Shown: positions 32,201 through 35,478 of the stretch, piece by piece
Layout of the letters: each line of letters opens with the position of its first letter
How positions within the stretch are numbered: position 1 is the stretch's first letter
Assembly: GCF_037392515.1 (NCBI RefSeq)
Contig: NC_090290.1
Span: 620,001-684,000, forward strand
Origin: Haliotis asinina
Lineage: Eukaryota > Mollusca > Gastropoda > Lepetellida > Haliotidae
DNA length: 64,000 bases
Direction: 5' to 3'
Translations under genes and position numbers: made by a program
The notes under the pieces: generated by a model
Database searches by the model: none
Told to the model about the DNA's origin: nothing
The model's input: the letters and a program-made list of their open reading frames with translations, nothing else

Positions 32201-32946
32201 AATAAGTTTCTCTCCTGGTCGCATTCGCATTTGACTAGAAAGAGAACAGGTGACAACGTTATGCAATGTAAATAGCATAGAGACCAAAACTTACATAAGT
32301 TACAATAACGATGTATCGGGAATGCATCAATACATATAATAATAGTTAATAATGTATATAAGGGACTTAAAAATATGACAGCTTAAAACTGAGCTTGGTT
32401 CATGAGATGAATTAGCAAACACATTACAAATAATTAATGTTCATATATAATCCTAGCCGAGATCGTGGCTCTCGGCCACCCCCGTCCCAAAACATTAACT
32501 TTATTAACAATGAACATATTTCAGAGTTGGAACGTTACATCGGGGAAGGTGGAAATAATCACGTAAAAAGAGTAGGGTAAAAATATGTTTACCGGGCGCG
32601 CTACCTGGGGACTGCTGAGCGCTTGCTAATGAGCGTGCTGTTGTATCCTTAGCCCTTGGGCACCCCCCTGCTAGATCCTTAAAAATTCTGAGAAAAAGTT
32701 TTTGGACAAATGTTCTCCACGGAATGCCAAACTGACAGTGACAAACTGTGTTTGCGTTAGTTACCAAAATATTCACCAAACAAGAAGAAGCCCGAGAACT
32801 GATTTTAGAAGTCAGTTATATCACTGAAAAGAAATAGGTGTAGGCATTCTTTTGAGCTCTCGTATAATGCTATACATGGCATGACTGTACCTAGGATTGA
32901 TGTCAAATCGAACATCTCTATCTTCCCACAGAACGTCAGCCGCCAT
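5243..32946 (-). CDS. BBS5: Bardet-Biedl syndrome 5 protein, BBSome subunit (12 coding exons)
   Basis: BBS5 is a subunit of the BBSome coat that moves membrane proteins in cilia; its two PH-like (DM16) domains bind phosphoinositides. Coding exons, in minus-strand order: 32946-32891, 32234-32152, 31109-31044, 30798-30749, 28416-28336, 26574-26528, 10613-10478, 9861-9766, 8933-8871, 7981-7847, 6340-6257, 5368-5243. All junctions are GT-AG, phases agree, and the sum is 1023 nt, or 340 residues plus stop, the same size as vertebrate BBS5. Marker stretches are [12 protein letters not shown] at the start, [65 protein letters not shown] and [11 protein letters not shown] at the end. Start chosen because it matches the family N terminus. 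Intron 6 (26527-10614) holds the Polinton, antisense to its polymerase and capsid genes. Introns also hold tandem arrays and SINEs. Confidence 0.97.
6341..6950. repeat. 48-bp minisatellite abutting BBS5 exon 11 acceptor
   Basis: About 12 copies of a unit reading ctgaaacagacacacttact ... cattgtctcggg on the plus strand. It touches the first base of BBS5 exon 11 (6257-6340, minus strand). Read on the minus strand each unit contains a GTTTCAG acceptor followed by bases resembling the exon start (CC..GAGACAATG versus CCCCAGACAATG). The array therefore looks like amplification of the splice acceptor plus exon edge. It keeps long open frames on both strands, which I treat as repeat artefacts. Confidence 0.85.
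7170..7770. repeat. Degenerate cct-gatcctg(c)ccc low-complexity array
   Basis: C/T-rich array built on units such as cccctgatcctg with variable spacing, in the same BBS5 intron as the 48-bp array and close to the exon 10 donor at 7846. Long frames in several phases come only from the repeat. Confidence 0.8.
10885..11195. mobile_element. MITE copy, left part, interrupted by the Polinton
   Basis: Similar to 40240-40452: shared phrases are ctttcatggtgcaagtgttc, the ccttgtttcaa..gt.atcatt block and cctgcactctctattgc. It breaks at the Polinton left end and resumes at 25536. It is more diverged than the 40-kb copy. Confidence 0.7.
11196..11529 (+). repeat. Left terminal inverted repeat, 334 bp
   Basis: Starts AGTAGTATAGGGAATGACAG and matches the reverse complement of 25202-25535 with no difference that I could find by eye. 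The match ends abruptly at gtgttcccc. Positions 11329-11529 are an antisense copy of the last 67 codons (stop included) of the integrase gene, present because the right repeat overlaps that gene. Confidence 0.95.
11246..11272. other. Perfect hairpin in left TIR
   Basis: AAAGCCTTATTT, a 3-nt loop AGT, then AAATAAGGCTTT: 12 bp with no mismatch. The mirror copy is at 25459-25485, 57 bp past the integrase stop. It could end transcripts, be a protein-binding site for integrase or terminal protein, or serve replication; role unknown. Confidence 0.8.
11558..12175 (-). CDS. Polinton protein with hydrophobic core and coiled-coil tail, unknown function
   Basis: 205 residues. An N-terminal charged helix region (to about residue 50) is followed by two glycine/alanine-rich hydrophobic stretches at about 57-80 and 81-105 ([20 protein letters not shown], then [20 protein letters not shown]). 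A highly charged helical region with many Lys/Glu (130-195) follows. It is the leftmost gene, last in a leftward block with the two fibre-like genes, and its stop lies 29 bp from the TIR edge. The membrane segments suggest a virion or host-membrane protein. I know no function for it; similar unnamed proteins are familiar from invertebrate Polinton-type elements. Confidence 0.8.
   Translation of the reverse strand: MGLYPVVEEVAKTLETIDGFRLRQLCDVKRQLEQDRDTRKALCKKYNRAFNIVNGADTTLMATSMGLGAAGVGLLTTIVAAPIVLGIEITAGVTGLVGLALKLVSRRLNRKALKHDEIRVLAEAKLNTVSERISTALSDSKISEEEFRSILSELKKYNEMKQDIRSKSRKSAISEDEKKKYIEQGIQKAQQAFITNTKEIIGGSR
12177..12860 (-). CDS. Fibre-like protein, short paralogue
   Basis: 227 residues. 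It opens with a motif shared with the upstream neighbour ([17 protein letters not shown] versus [17 protein letters not shown]), then one copy of a short hydrophobic/basic unit ([19 protein letters not shown]), a variable middle and a beta-rich C-terminal region also shared with the neighbour ([15 protein letters not shown]). It lies 10 bp downstream of the neighbour on the same strand, so the pair looks like a tandem duplication. A conserved anchor with diverged distal parts fits receptor-binding or fibre proteins of tectivirus- and adenovirus-like virions, but that is inference. Confidence 0.75.
   Translation of the reverse strand: MTSHHPNTTLNDLGDTEGFDQPGEEDELYILQFKDNVYRRVPLPDFKKPKWLINLIPTSPYITLNEHGDISKIRNNGIWPGDFIPEIPLTHTESLGYGKKGLSARPGHKLIFSSDLDRISSPSTLIIEVFFSYLGDENTSIVHQILPGVSIHWYEEHLGQYCRIVIQWGTTGPINHLISLYGVSITTGNFINLSPIALTSSLELVDFKFIDRLLIETQLKNLSKYIL
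12871..13782 (-). CDS. Fibre-like protein, long paralogue with repeated shaft-like units
   Basis: 303 residues. The N-terminal anchor motif [17 protein letters not shown] is followed by three imperfect copies of a unit of the form (K/S)Y-x-L-(x)n-N/D-x-W/Y-x-x-x-P at about residues 34-52, 73-90 and 107-126, for example [11 protein letters not shown] and [12 protein letters not shown]. The short paralogue has only one. The C-terminal part ([23 protein letters not shown]) matches the paralogue. Its start codon overlaps the stop of the upstream minor capsid candidate in a 4-nt ATGA arrangement (13779-13782). Role inferred as spike or fibre; no database match was possible. Confidence 0.75.
   Translation of the reverse strand: MTSAQGPGVKKCVNIGISDLGDTRGFDAPGVDGKSYALQLKNNIYKRVEIPSGGTLSDMIDTTRATVNTKYSLVNTGDNNWVIYPSFGGKLFDLDDVESTTVVKNKPYMLVFTEDDKWVLLPENDWFINIRLVSPYVFTDNKDNHLNKVVNNGILLVAYVPTQRRSIVVSPVNTIAAHMLSSKPTIQNVKLQLVSEFEGVVKILESLPANSTLIIKVYLGEPSVNDVEIVKGIKLGWVKQHQFQVCNVYVRVGVDSKTSLQGVNVIVGNKISLINIFLPDNIHFMGMKLTPELLSENQLEIIS
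13779..14432 (-). CDS. Minor capsid (penton-like, single jelly-roll) candidate
   Basis: 217 residues, beta-rich, no membrane segment. The C terminus has a strand pattern typical of viral jelly-rolls ([16 protein letters not shown], then GYLSLTLHV), and the middle carries [15 protein letters not shown] and [14 protein letters not shown]. Size and position, in the structural block beside the fibre-like genes, fit the vertex protein of Polinton-type virions. First gene of a leftward operon-like block, divergent from the 422-residue gene with a 34-bp AT-rich spacer. Family fold is inferred from pattern and context; a structure prediction would settle it. Confidence 0.65.
   Translation of the reverse strand: MYITLPGITSGEAVQLTHAIDNTSGQLEVALCDITYLPQWTNINISNNKLFVSGTRSQITDGYYSVCSLNDEVFKPLGAELKMNDSNGTVVLINNGRTSLRLGRPLARILGMSPDEIKPTKTVTGTKLPDLVPYRELYIHLDQVSTTYNIQGGHPSTILRAVPVKTEKFNDGRTESFSPRQYKRLTQGNIPELTISVLDINHNPVNIGYLSLTLHVT
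14433..14466. promoter_or_regulatory. AT-rich divergent promoter region
   Basis: Only 34 bp separate the start codons of two divergent genes, and this spacer is almost pure A/T (attacatatatatttattat). A TATA-like element serving both directions is the simplest reading. Similar A/T blocks precede the 332-residue/major capsid pair and two downstream genes. Confidence 0.5.
14467..15693 (+). CDS. 408-residue Polinton protein of unknown function with C-terminal membrane anchor
   Basis: The open frame begins at 14425, but the ATG at 14467 ([15 protein letters not shown]) is preferred because the earlier codons lie in the AT-rich spacer. It has a compact globular part of about 330 residues with aromatic-rich motifs ([17 protein letters not shown]) and several Cys, then a Pro/His-rich linker ([17 protein letters not shown]) and a final hydrophobic helix ([18 protein letters not shown]). 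It overlaps the convergent small gene by 23 bp. No catalytic motif was recognised; I looked for a His-Asp/Glu-Cys protease pattern and could not support one. A virion membrane or internal protein is plausible. Confidence 0.75.
   Translation: MYSPGVFYPKLDVDFSTMKIVVAPGLYFNAQLLDVFDKYKLSVTNIKAVHAWFNNPMQFWQNQFNFAVWCATTGCGVALADSQRGPLSQSVFKFHVYYQVRRILKEISAPLPQDKAWDATNNPYDRRAYERICNEFEINPKTDWRLPGPNHGLGIPSDGVRSVKELSDLVLKQGKLRPDFALSSNEWRDDRMNFKGGVAFTVQKVEQSTADGWKMFMLDTSKGFTRAGTIRLNDSIRTYVWALLGAQSQTRSNIIGKGAAFEAQEQFVDNVEDTINSPVDLPRAIDRYQKALENARSKVNYVFGVGLYMAPSDMQLRIKKVVGYNNKIVVATKDQKLGINPDINTPPSPHTQPRETGIVAPPPEPKVHVSPTHPYIHVGVPPYQQHIDNKTALVVGGVALGLIWLKIS
15671..15898 (-). CDS. Small amphipathic/hydrophobic protein, membrane-active candidate
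   Basis: 75 residues. The N-terminal half is an amphipathic Lys/Ala/Leu helix ([20 protein letters not shown]), followed by hydrophobic helices ([20 protein letters not shown] and [18 protein letters not shown]). Such architecture is seen in membrane-lytic or membrane-bending virion proteins, but that is by analogy only. Its 5' end overlaps the 3' end of the 332-residue gene by 56 nt in another frame, and its stop overlaps the tail of the convergent gene. Confidence 0.7.
   Translation of the reverse strand: MAVGVLKTGLKKLGEGLAKLAGKAAEALPGILGSIVSWLLGALSKTAMWLSQNLWAAIVAVAGLVYVAAKKSLTK
15843..16841 (-). CDS. Coiled-coil protein with C-terminal membrane helix, unknown function
   Basis: 332 residues. 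An acidic N terminus ([12 protein letters not shown]) leads to a conserved-looking block (residues 45-150), then a long charged coiled coil (about 175-270; [20 protein letters not shown]), a hydrophobic segment ([20 protein letters not shown]) and a Gly/Pro-rich basic tail. The gene is divergent from the major capsid gene across a 33-bp AT-rich spacer, so both were probably expressed together. Likely a structural or assembly protein attached to membrane; no specific function recognised. Confidence 0.75.
   Translation of the reverse strand: MDEDIPMDEMPGASAQAFDDEQETSFTSSSLNQELLATTVDDYYESLRSDKNYVDPQGRYLDNFFIDTKGVLRLKSDPGVDLVNKRNKKPLALSTLASRHGVEFIRKNLNMNDYGGAIPKAVKEDLQATRSHLTTRDEMTPQRATEASDSIEKLLSTYWDKPLPGFDFPVRELRGLDEAVKRVRGELVNNMGKLNEIDEHISREKTELNETENDDMKRRINERIRDLEDERRTRLEAASSNREQLRSQISRIRETIDRILNEDTTLANRIRILFREQGITIASILTALGFIISTLAVSLTGGTPVGPAGGGGTPSGGGGVKDWIKKTRGRPS
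16842..16874. promoter_or_regulatory. AT-rich divergent promoter region before the capsid gene
   Basis: 33 bp of nearly pure A/T (tatttaaatatattttattt, then atatataaca) between the start codons of the 332-residue gene and the major capsid gene. TATA-like in both directions. Confidence 0.5.
16875..18131 (+). CDS. Major capsid protein, double jelly-roll type
   Basis: 418 residues, within the range for double jelly-roll capsid proteins of Polinton-like viruses. The start is the only ATG after the AT-rich spacer. Features are an N-terminal basic arm ([19 protein letters not shown]), a first barrel with [13 protein letters not shown] and the helix-containing insert [20 protein letters not shown], the LLTGHAPFY segment, and a second barrel ending [17 protein letters not shown]. 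Position directly before the packaging ATPase (29-nt overlap) is the standard capsid-module arrangement. GC content is higher than in the neighbouring minus-strand genes. Fold assignment is by pattern and context; I consider it strong. Confidence 0.88.
   Translation: MYGRKLDPFRKLREPLGARAVRQSVTITNNPSKIDQNQTLLVRFPNLGENDLIVPGTVRLAFNITLTSDNDKRELVRNVGRAIIKKTTVKISGNEVLSIDDSDVFHCYRDLWKSEGERVNDVYQGISKSTRARIGYVFTTDQQDKLSAGEKAIALAYGNRFCVPLDFELLTGHAPFYQAALGDRLEYELTFNDYSKVVRTPNGDEASYAIDNISLEFDMVTSPELARQVRSQYSGKMAILYDRVLRHRSVVRDKSDTVWNINLNVPARSMKGILVVPVEDYEPFRRDSEKFFNPEIEKVEVTIEGVPNQLFSHGMRPHQQWDEIKKLPVGDYITKDLDLGSVQIGEYLTTKYALWLDMRSTDDDKLHGSGRRIDNGSEGITIQITKKAQTAGKLKLYLYVIMDAQLNIDNGRFVQAIY
18103..18735 (+). 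CDS. Genome-packaging ATPase, FtsK/HerA (A32-like) family
   Basis: 210 residues. Walker A is GQTGCGKT at residues 27-34 and Walker B is TLFILDDC at about 101-108; a sensor-like stretch follows ([19 protein letters not shown]). The enzyme would drive DNA into the preformed capsid. It overlaps the capsid gene 3' end by 29 nt in another frame. The ATG at 18103 gives a short linker containing a GGYPPLP segment encoded by a perfect GGGGGG-TA-CCCCCC palindrome (18133-18146), which does not belong to the ATPase core. Motifs make the family call secure. Confidence 0.93.
   Translation: MGDSCKPSTDGGYPPLPTDPHCAIVCGQTGCGKTVFVLDMLEGYYKDVFDNIVIMCPTLSMNKTYARPWVMTDPDVHKIDPGTRLQDWLKALHEKFKGEPTLFILDDCSANREITKKRDMLSYLAFSGRHANHSVWVLMQKFNSVLKDLREQTRWVALFHCKDRDSFEECLRENDVMSKLERERVKKQLAETKHAKLVLKTDQPVAYIVC
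18733..18804 (+). repeat. Short tandem repeat aagctaagca
   Basis: About seven copies of a 9-11-bp unit (agctaagcaa) fill the gap after the ATPase stop codon. It could affect expression of the next gene; no evidence either way. Confidence 0.85.
18868..18913 (+). promoter_or_regulatory. AT-rich promoter-like spacer
   Basis: A/T block (tattatatagttaaaactaa, then gttatattataag) directly before the ATG at 18914, like those in front of the other transcription units of the element. Confidence 0.35.
18914..19510 (+). CDS. Polinton protein of unknown function with repeat-expanded tail
   Basis: 198 residues from the ATG at 18914; the frame is open from an ATG at 18806, which would add a hydrophobic 36-residue leader, but the AT-rich spacer favours the later start. 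A helical core ([38 protein letters not shown]) is followed by a hydrophobic C-terminal region and a low-complexity tail in which the unit PNSExRGDGG occurs twice. The tail overlaps the next gene by 140 nt. A GGGGGG-TA-CCCCC palindrome (18943-18955) encodes GGTPTV near the N terminus. Function not recognised. Confidence 0.7.
   Translation: MECEELLEQLGGTPTVLDSPKREKLVALAVGGKAKHYFGDYTPDKIHKMPAEEIDKLYARYESRLGAEMTKTIGSAMTQIYTGIVSHFLPIPPERRLYLWEDLEKDPFIEHAVSSISCGLYHKYGMLLAPVTAAIITAKHCQFERKNNNNSIDGCCTGNPSGGTPNSEFRGDGGDPTPNSEPRGDGGNHFNSNQAEES
19371..19712 (+). CDS. Proline/threonine-rich single-pass membrane protein
   Basis: 113 residues: a Pro/Thr/Glu/Val-rich N terminus with a twofold repeat ([12 protein letters not shown] and [12 protein letters not shown]), a basic stretch ([15 protein letters not shown]), one hydrophobic helix ([18 protein letters not shown]) and a Pro/Ser-rich C terminus. 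The first 140 nt overlap the upstream gene in another frame, and the duplicated DNA unit lengthens both products at once. Function unknown. Confidence 0.6.
   Translation: MDAAQETPVEVPPTVSSEVTVETPPPTVSPEVTVETTSTVTRQKNPKRVAAGKKRWCNQHKVTNPRLLLAVGVTAAVVITWLYVGVPSHSEPPPNSEPPTPPAGPTIDPHIML
19713..19738 (+). promoter_or_regulatory. AT-rich promoter-like spacer
   Basis: 26-bp spacer (aattttaatattttatatca) before the ATG at 19739, of the same kind as those at 14433 and 16842. Confidence 0.4.
19739..19966 (+). CDS. Small hydrophobic Polinton protein, unknown function
   Basis: 75 residues. Two moderately hydrophobic helices ([17 protein letters not shown] and [19 protein letters not shown]) suggest a small membrane-associated protein. 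Only 7 bp separate it from the next gene, so the two are probably co-transcribed. Confidence 0.6.
   Translation: MSEGKTFVNDAYHATVVASLAVGYARLTKMVLKQPTIKLDFNLQDMGMLIMNLGMVMATKDILVKQGIIPDNIMK
19974..20399 (+). CDS. Coiled-coil protein with hydrophobic ends, unknown function
   Basis: 141 residues. An N-terminal hydrophobic segment ([20 protein letters not shown]), a charged helix (about 27-80; [20 protein letters not shown]), then a C-terminal hydrophobic helix ([18 protein letters not shown]). This hairpin-like layout suits a membrane-associated virion component; that is inference. Confidence 0.65.
   Translation: MATIAMMVGGALVNALAFSGSNFLFSKLRDDHAAEIQEERKRHDLATEKLQRAQAEYVKKRLQRIDFINEQLKRENHAIKTFNDVDEAMKEYYLLTGKQLEPLNKPTLAQYYTPSKGQMNRELGFIVLGIAATALVAKQLN
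20419..20685 (+). CDS. Small Cys/His-rich protein, probable zinc binder
   Basis: 88 residues with ten Cys in the first 55, arranged as CEY..., [35 protein letters not shown], then a basic tail ([10 protein letters not shown]). The spacing suggests two zinc-binding knuckles. It sits just before the polymerase gene. A regulator or nucleic-acid-binding role is possible; no family recognised. Confidence 0.65.
   Translation: MRPAPYRCEYILMGKTEACGRKCRNQGFCCFHMGSPNYTCSVCGIGVKGHYCLCKAHGANVVRHQLIYENKKGYIKERRRLLKIDSSA
20746..24453 (+). CDS. Family B DNA polymerase, protein-primed type
   Basis: 1235 residues from the ATG at 20746. It would copy the linear element, normally by protein priming. Three N-terminal units of about 28 residues ([51 protein letters not shown]) resemble Rho_N/SAP-like DNA-binding folds. 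A Polinton-type N domain follows, with GSGWAVDKI and RGGSYLALP, and a zinc knuckle (CVRCLHGF...H...C, about 380-405). Exonuclease motifs are YADFEAL (about 440), [10 protein letters not shown] (about 582) and [14 protein letters not shown]. An endonuclease-VII-like Cys/His block ([25 protein letters not shown]) lies between exo I and II. Polymerase motifs are DANNLYG (824), [11 protein letters not shown] (about 978) and YTDTDSL (about 1078). All catalytic residues are present. The last 20 nt overlap the integrase gene. Confidence 0.96.
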   Translation: MSTVSELKRVAKQRGVIGYSRMRKSALLRLLGLEAPPTVKQLKAQAKQLGHTGYSNLGRAGLTALLSHAPVARPTVKQLKAEAHDLGLGGYSHMRKPQLLELLRQNRAIDLQFVSTERAVGNYLRGWRMHVDRNIDIIDIKPLIADKVNQELNNLGSIKFQITVKMSLDKQVGGPTGATEYVQPYFRGQQEVVTHAETIDASIDTSFQQIREYLERYTHLGSGWAVDKIDNVYLDIANYVPFRGGSYLALPPYYRNKHAIVNVKNRGNDCLRLAIRSALFPAGKNSDRLSSYPQDDGLNWDGIDEPTPISQITKVEKQNNLAINVFGHEGNTTIVHRVSPVKDRQVINIFMIQLGEKYHYTWIKHLSRLLHDQSKHDGEKHFCVRCLHGFSRADLLESHRDDCQGVGQTAIRVDMPKEGDNILKFNNHKNQMSVPYIIYADFEALVVGGDSPTLPSGGSFTHKTQEHKACSFGYIVVRCDGETKAPVVYRGPDAAERFLKCLQEEEKIIRNALYKIAPMRMTLADRLAHASSTHCHVCDSPLNGDSVRDHCHITGKYRGAAHNACNLKLKINPKTINIPVVFHNLRGYDSHLIMQAIAKIDGNITCIPNNMERYISFSLNGLRFIDSFQFLLSSLDSLVKANNTFPITDRYTDAETRPLLMRKGVYPYEYMDSWAKFTETRLPPIDCFYSKLNEASVSRDDYSHATNVWNKLGCKNLGDYHDLYLRTDVLLLADVFETFRQTCLKQYKLDPAWYYTSPGLSWDALLKKTGVNLELLTDYDMHLFIEKGLRGGISMASKRYAKANNQYVKGYDPNKPTNHILYLDANNLYGWAMSQYLPTGGFEWVPHVDVMEVAPDSNKGYILEVDLEYPKELHTSHNSYPLAPERMRVNTDWMSEYQHNLSGGRVTDVEKLVPNLMNKTKYIVHYRNLQLYLSLGMRLTKIHRVLMFDQSPWMEPYIRMNTDLRKKATSDFEKNLYKLMNNSVFGKTMENLRKRVTVKLVRSSEEDKLRRLIASPAFNRSKIFTDNLVALHMKKSHIKFNRPVYVGMSILDLSKHLMYDFYYNELKKQYGDRCEVLYTDTDSLLMEIRTEDVYEDMKKHLDLYDTSDYPKTHTLHSTVNKKVLGKMKDECAGTPIAEYIGLRPKMYSILKADNSEIRKAKGVKKYVVKQHIKHARFKEALFKTRTFRHKMNTLRSDGHKIYGLTINKTSLSPMDTKRWIAIDGINTYAYGHEKI
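24434..25402 (+). CDS. Retrovirus-like DDE integrase of Polinton
   Basis: 322 residues. The rve core has catalytic Asp74 (HQADLLFL), Asp133 (QVDPGREF) and Glu168 ([12 protein letters not shown]), with about 34 residues between the last two. The C-terminal part ([20 protein letters not shown]) resembles the chromo/SH3-like tail of Polinton integrases. A typical HHCC zinc domain is not obvious in the 70 N-terminal residues. Integration by this enzyme class gives 5-6 bp target duplications, as seen at both ends. The last 67 codons lie inside the right TIR, so their sequence is duplicated at the left end. Confidence 0.95.
   Translation: MDMKKFEAIYYSPRGYWKGASAVDKLAKIARVPPEEAKAWLEKQALWQIYLPAPRYVPRRRFGINIPNSVHQADLLFLPHDKRYKYALTVVDVASRYKEAEPLTTKDSAQVARGFERIYKRSPLTWPTELQVDPGREFMGAVSQLLAKHDTKVRRGTAGAHRSQAIVERFNRTLAERLFGYQYAREIATPGKRSTEWVTRLPKVVLAINHEVTRLTGKKPADAIKLKSIVAESAAPLRGKEKQIPDRALVRYLYQPGEHEGDSRKRATDPIWSVKTYNIDKVDMKADEPNLYYLRDGPGRGFVREELLIVPYGTVLPPTKAQ
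25202..25535 (-). repeat. Right terminal inverted repeat, 334 bp
   Basis: Reverse complement of 11196-11529. Contains the integrase 3' end (25202-25402), then a non-coding 133-bp terminus ending CTACT and followed by the target duplication tgctaa (25536-25541). Confidence 0.95.
25459..25485. other. Perfect hairpin in right TIR
   Basis: 12-bp stem AAAGCCTTATTT with 3-nt loop ACT, 57 bp downstream of the integrase stop codon. See the left copy at 11246-11272. Confidence 0.8.
25536..25630. mobile_element. MITE copy, right part
   Basis: Resumes the MITE after the Polinton. It shares tttctgattt, gaccaggaaatatg-like and acctctgtgggaagagaa-like blocks with 40446-40699, although the internal 160 bp of the 40-kb copy are missing here. 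Confidence 0.65.
26170..26527. repeat. 21-bp minisatellite abutting BBS5 exon 6 donor
   Basis: About 16 copies of catgtctaaatctacctgtgg (one base variable). It touches the 3' end of BBS5 exon 6 (26528-26574, minus strand). On the minus strand each unit reads CCACAG-GTAGATTTAGACAT, matching the real exon 6 junction CACAG-gtaggttaagacat. The array thus repeats the splice donor. Confidence 0.85.
27150..28080 (+). repeat. Dispersed molluscan repeats (two copies)
   Basis: 27153-27300 has gtgagtgagtttagttttct, a cagcaat..caatatta phrase and a tail with gaatcgaattcgg. 27865-28075 has gaatttagttttgggtcgca, atattccagctatatggtgg, gccagacaatccagtgatca and accacccaatca. Related copies lie at 8580-8720, 37435-37595, 39695-39875, 55490-55600, 59680-59830 and 63485-63610. 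They look like one abundant SINE-like family. Confidence 0.6.
31395..31535 (+). repeat. tRNA-derived SINE candidate
   Basis: A-box-like ggtagctcagtgtgtaaagc and B-box-like gggttggatgtg, followed by the shared 3' body ccccacagtgatattgctgg, aatactgctaaaagcagcat and actcactcgctca. The same 3' body occurs at 36510-36585, 54322-54360 and 63270-63300. Confidence 0.6.
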
Positions 32947-33384
32947 GTTTAGTCGGAATCTCAGCGGAAGCGGAAACCGTACTAAGGGTGAATAAAACGT
33001 AGAATCGATTTTCGCCTGAACTATGATTCCGTTAGGAAAGAAAATCGCATTGACTATTTTATTCAAAGTGCATGGAATACTAAAAGTCGAACATTTGTTT
33101 ACATAACAGCTGTTATATCTCCAGCTGGGCTTTTTCTATGATCATCTTCCTGGTTTGTTTCGGAGATTTTACGTGCGCTTTAAGACACATTTAGAGAATT
33201 TCATTATTTTAACTAACTTGAAGTTTCAAAGCAATATGTTTGACAATGACTATACTTTACCTGTGAGGGAATTCTTGTTTAAAGGATAAAGCTTAAACAT
33301 TGATAACATGATGAAATTATTTCCATGCAATGAATAACACACATATAATACGCTAACACGGTAAGACAAACGTTAGGAATTAAG
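32947..33384. other. Intergenic upstream of BBS5
   Basis: About 440 bp between the BBS5 start codon (minus strand) and a plus-strand open frame at 33385. The BBS5 promoter must lie here. I found no X-box matching the RFX consensus. Confidence 0.35.
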
Positions 33385-33666
33385 ATGAGGTTAAAAGATG
33401 AAAACTCTCGGGAACAAAGGATCTCATGGCACGATTGGATTTATAACGAAGGGCCCAGAAGGCAGTACTTTGTATGGCGGGCCGACTTGAGAACTTTTTC
33501 TTCATATATTTCATTTAGGTTAGAAAAAGATACACCTGTAATTTTACTGGCTAATGAAACTATTCTAGCAAGCCAGTTCCTGCTTTTAAGGGACAAGGAG
33601 AAGGCATTGCACGGTCAAAGCCAAAACACTCTGTATAAACCACTTATAGAAAAGAGTCATAAATAA
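33385..33666 (+). CDS. Hypothetical 93-residue open frame, head-to-head with BBS5
   Basis: Starts ATG at 33385 with an even, non-repetitive composition (HDWIYNEGPRRQYFVWRADL). It could be a small gene or first exon sharing the BBS5 promoter region, but no family was recognised and chance is not excluded. Confidence 0.25.
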   Translation: MRLKDENSREQRISWHDWIYNEGPRRQYFVWRADLRTFSSYISFRLEKDTPVILLANETILASQFLLLRDKEKALHGQSQNTLYKPLIEKSHK

Positions 33667-34115
33667 TTGATTAACATTGAAAGATTTGAATTTGTAACTT
33701 GTAAATGTAACTTTTGTTCATATTTCTTCAAAATATAACATATGTGTTGACGTACAAAATTCAGTTTGTTACCAATATATGTACCCAGATACTTGTATTG
33801 AGTAACGGTTTCAACAGGTTTCTGGTTAATCAAGACTGGCAACCTGGTGTTCTTCTTAGTTCTGGAGTCAATAAAAAAATTCCTTCGTTTTCTTCACACT
33901 CACTTGAAGATATGCTCATACCATGAAACAAAGTCCCGTATATAATCTCTCTCTATAATGCTGCTCATTCTTACATGATCCCTATCAGTGATGCATCATC
34001 CGCAAACTTGACCGTTAGAAATTAGGGGCTGATGAAGTCATTGGTGTACCAGATAAATAATACAGGCGTTAGAACACAGTCTACCAGTGTTTGTTTTTAG
34101 CGTAGATGATTTAGT
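33657..34115 (-). pseudogene. LINE reverse transcriptase fragment
   Basis: Minus-strand pieces of a non-LTR reverse transcriptase: at about 34100-34040 a block reading CVLTPVLF.WYTNDFIS, at about 34010-33965 the catalytic VKFADDASLIGIM, and at 33842-33657 the post-catalytic PVETVTQYKYLGTYIGNKL. Stops and frame changes separate the pieces. The last block is typical of RTE/Rex-like and related LINEs. It is a dead, truncated copy. Confidence 0.8.
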
Positions 34116-34177
34116 TGAATTCATCCTGACACATTACGAACTGTCAGTAAGAAGCTGTTCAACCCACAGCATATACA

Positions 34178-35222
34178 TATGTAACTGTTGACAGTCATGG
34201 ACATGACCTACTCGACTAATCACCTTACAGCCTCTGTTCAACCTACAGCAATACATGCAACTGTTGACAGTCAGGGACATGAGCTACTCGACTAATCACC
34301 TTACAGCCTGTGTTCAACCTACAGCAATACATGTAACTGTTGACAGTCAGGGACATGACCTACTCAACTAATCACCTTACAGCCTGTGTTCAACCTACAG
34401 CAATACATGTAACTGTTGACAGTCATGGACATGACCTACTCGACTAATCACCTTACAGCCTGTGTTCAACCTACAGCAATACATGCAACTGTTGACAGTC
34501 ATGGACATGACCTACTCGACTAATCACCTAACAGCCTGTGTTCAACCTACAGCAACACATGCAACTGTTGACAGTCATGGACATGACCTACTCGACTAAT
34601 CACCTAACAGCCTGTGTTCAACCTACAGCAATACATGTAACTGTTGACAGTCATGGACATGACCTACTCGACTAATCACCTTACAGCCTGTGTTCAACCT
34701 ACAGCAATACATGTAACTGTTGACAGTCATGGACATGACCTACTCGACTAATCACCATACACCCTGTGTTCAACCTACAGCAATACATGTAACTGTTGAC
34801 AGTCATGGACATGACCTACTCGACTAATCACCTAACAGCCTGTGTTCAACCTACAGCAATACATGTAACTGTTGACAGTCATGGACATGACCTACTCGAC
34901 TAATCACCTTACAGCCTGTGTTCAATCTACAGCAATACATGCAACTGTTGACAGTCATGGACATGACCTACTCGACTAATCACCTAACAGCCTCTGTTCA
35001 ACCTACAGCAATACATGTAACTGTTGACAGTCATGGACATGACCTACTCGACTAATCACCTTACAGCCTGTGTTCAACCTACAGCAATACATGTAACTGT
35101 TGACAGTCATGGACATGACCTACTCGACTAATCACCTTACAGCCTGTGTTTAACCTACAGCAACACATGCAACTGTTGACAGTCATGGACATGACCTACT
35201 CGACTAATCACCTTACACCCTG
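34178..35222 (+). repeat. 76-bp minisatellite, about 13-14 copies
   Basis: Unit starts aactgttgacagtcatggac and ends caacctacagcaatacatgt. First copies start at 34182 and 34258. Copies differ by a few bases (catgc/catgt, cctaaca/ccttaca). No spacer/repeat distinction, so it is not a CRISPR array. Confidence 0.95.
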
Positions 35223-35377
35223 TGCGTACACTTAACTTACGGTATTTTATTCTGATGTTTCTGGTGTCCTTTGTATTGTTTTCCGCGAATCCATTTGGGA
35301 GATAAACGTACTGTGTTTGGAAATTAGATGAATGTTAGACTTAGATCTTATTTGAAACAGGACTCGTAGCCGTTCAT

Positions 35378-35478
35378 CATATACCGTTTATGATATACCG
35401 TTTATGATATACCGTTTATTATATACCGTTTATTATATACCGTTTATTAAATACCGTTTGTTATGTACCGTTTCCACC
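35378..35478 (+). repeat. Short tandem repeat atataccgtttat
   Basis: Seven or eight units of 12-14 bp built on ataccgtttatta. Confidence 0.85.

Noticed and set aside
34178..35222. CRISPR-like regular repeats
   Set aside because: Head-to-tail 76-bp units without unique spacers in an animal genome; ordinary minisatellite.
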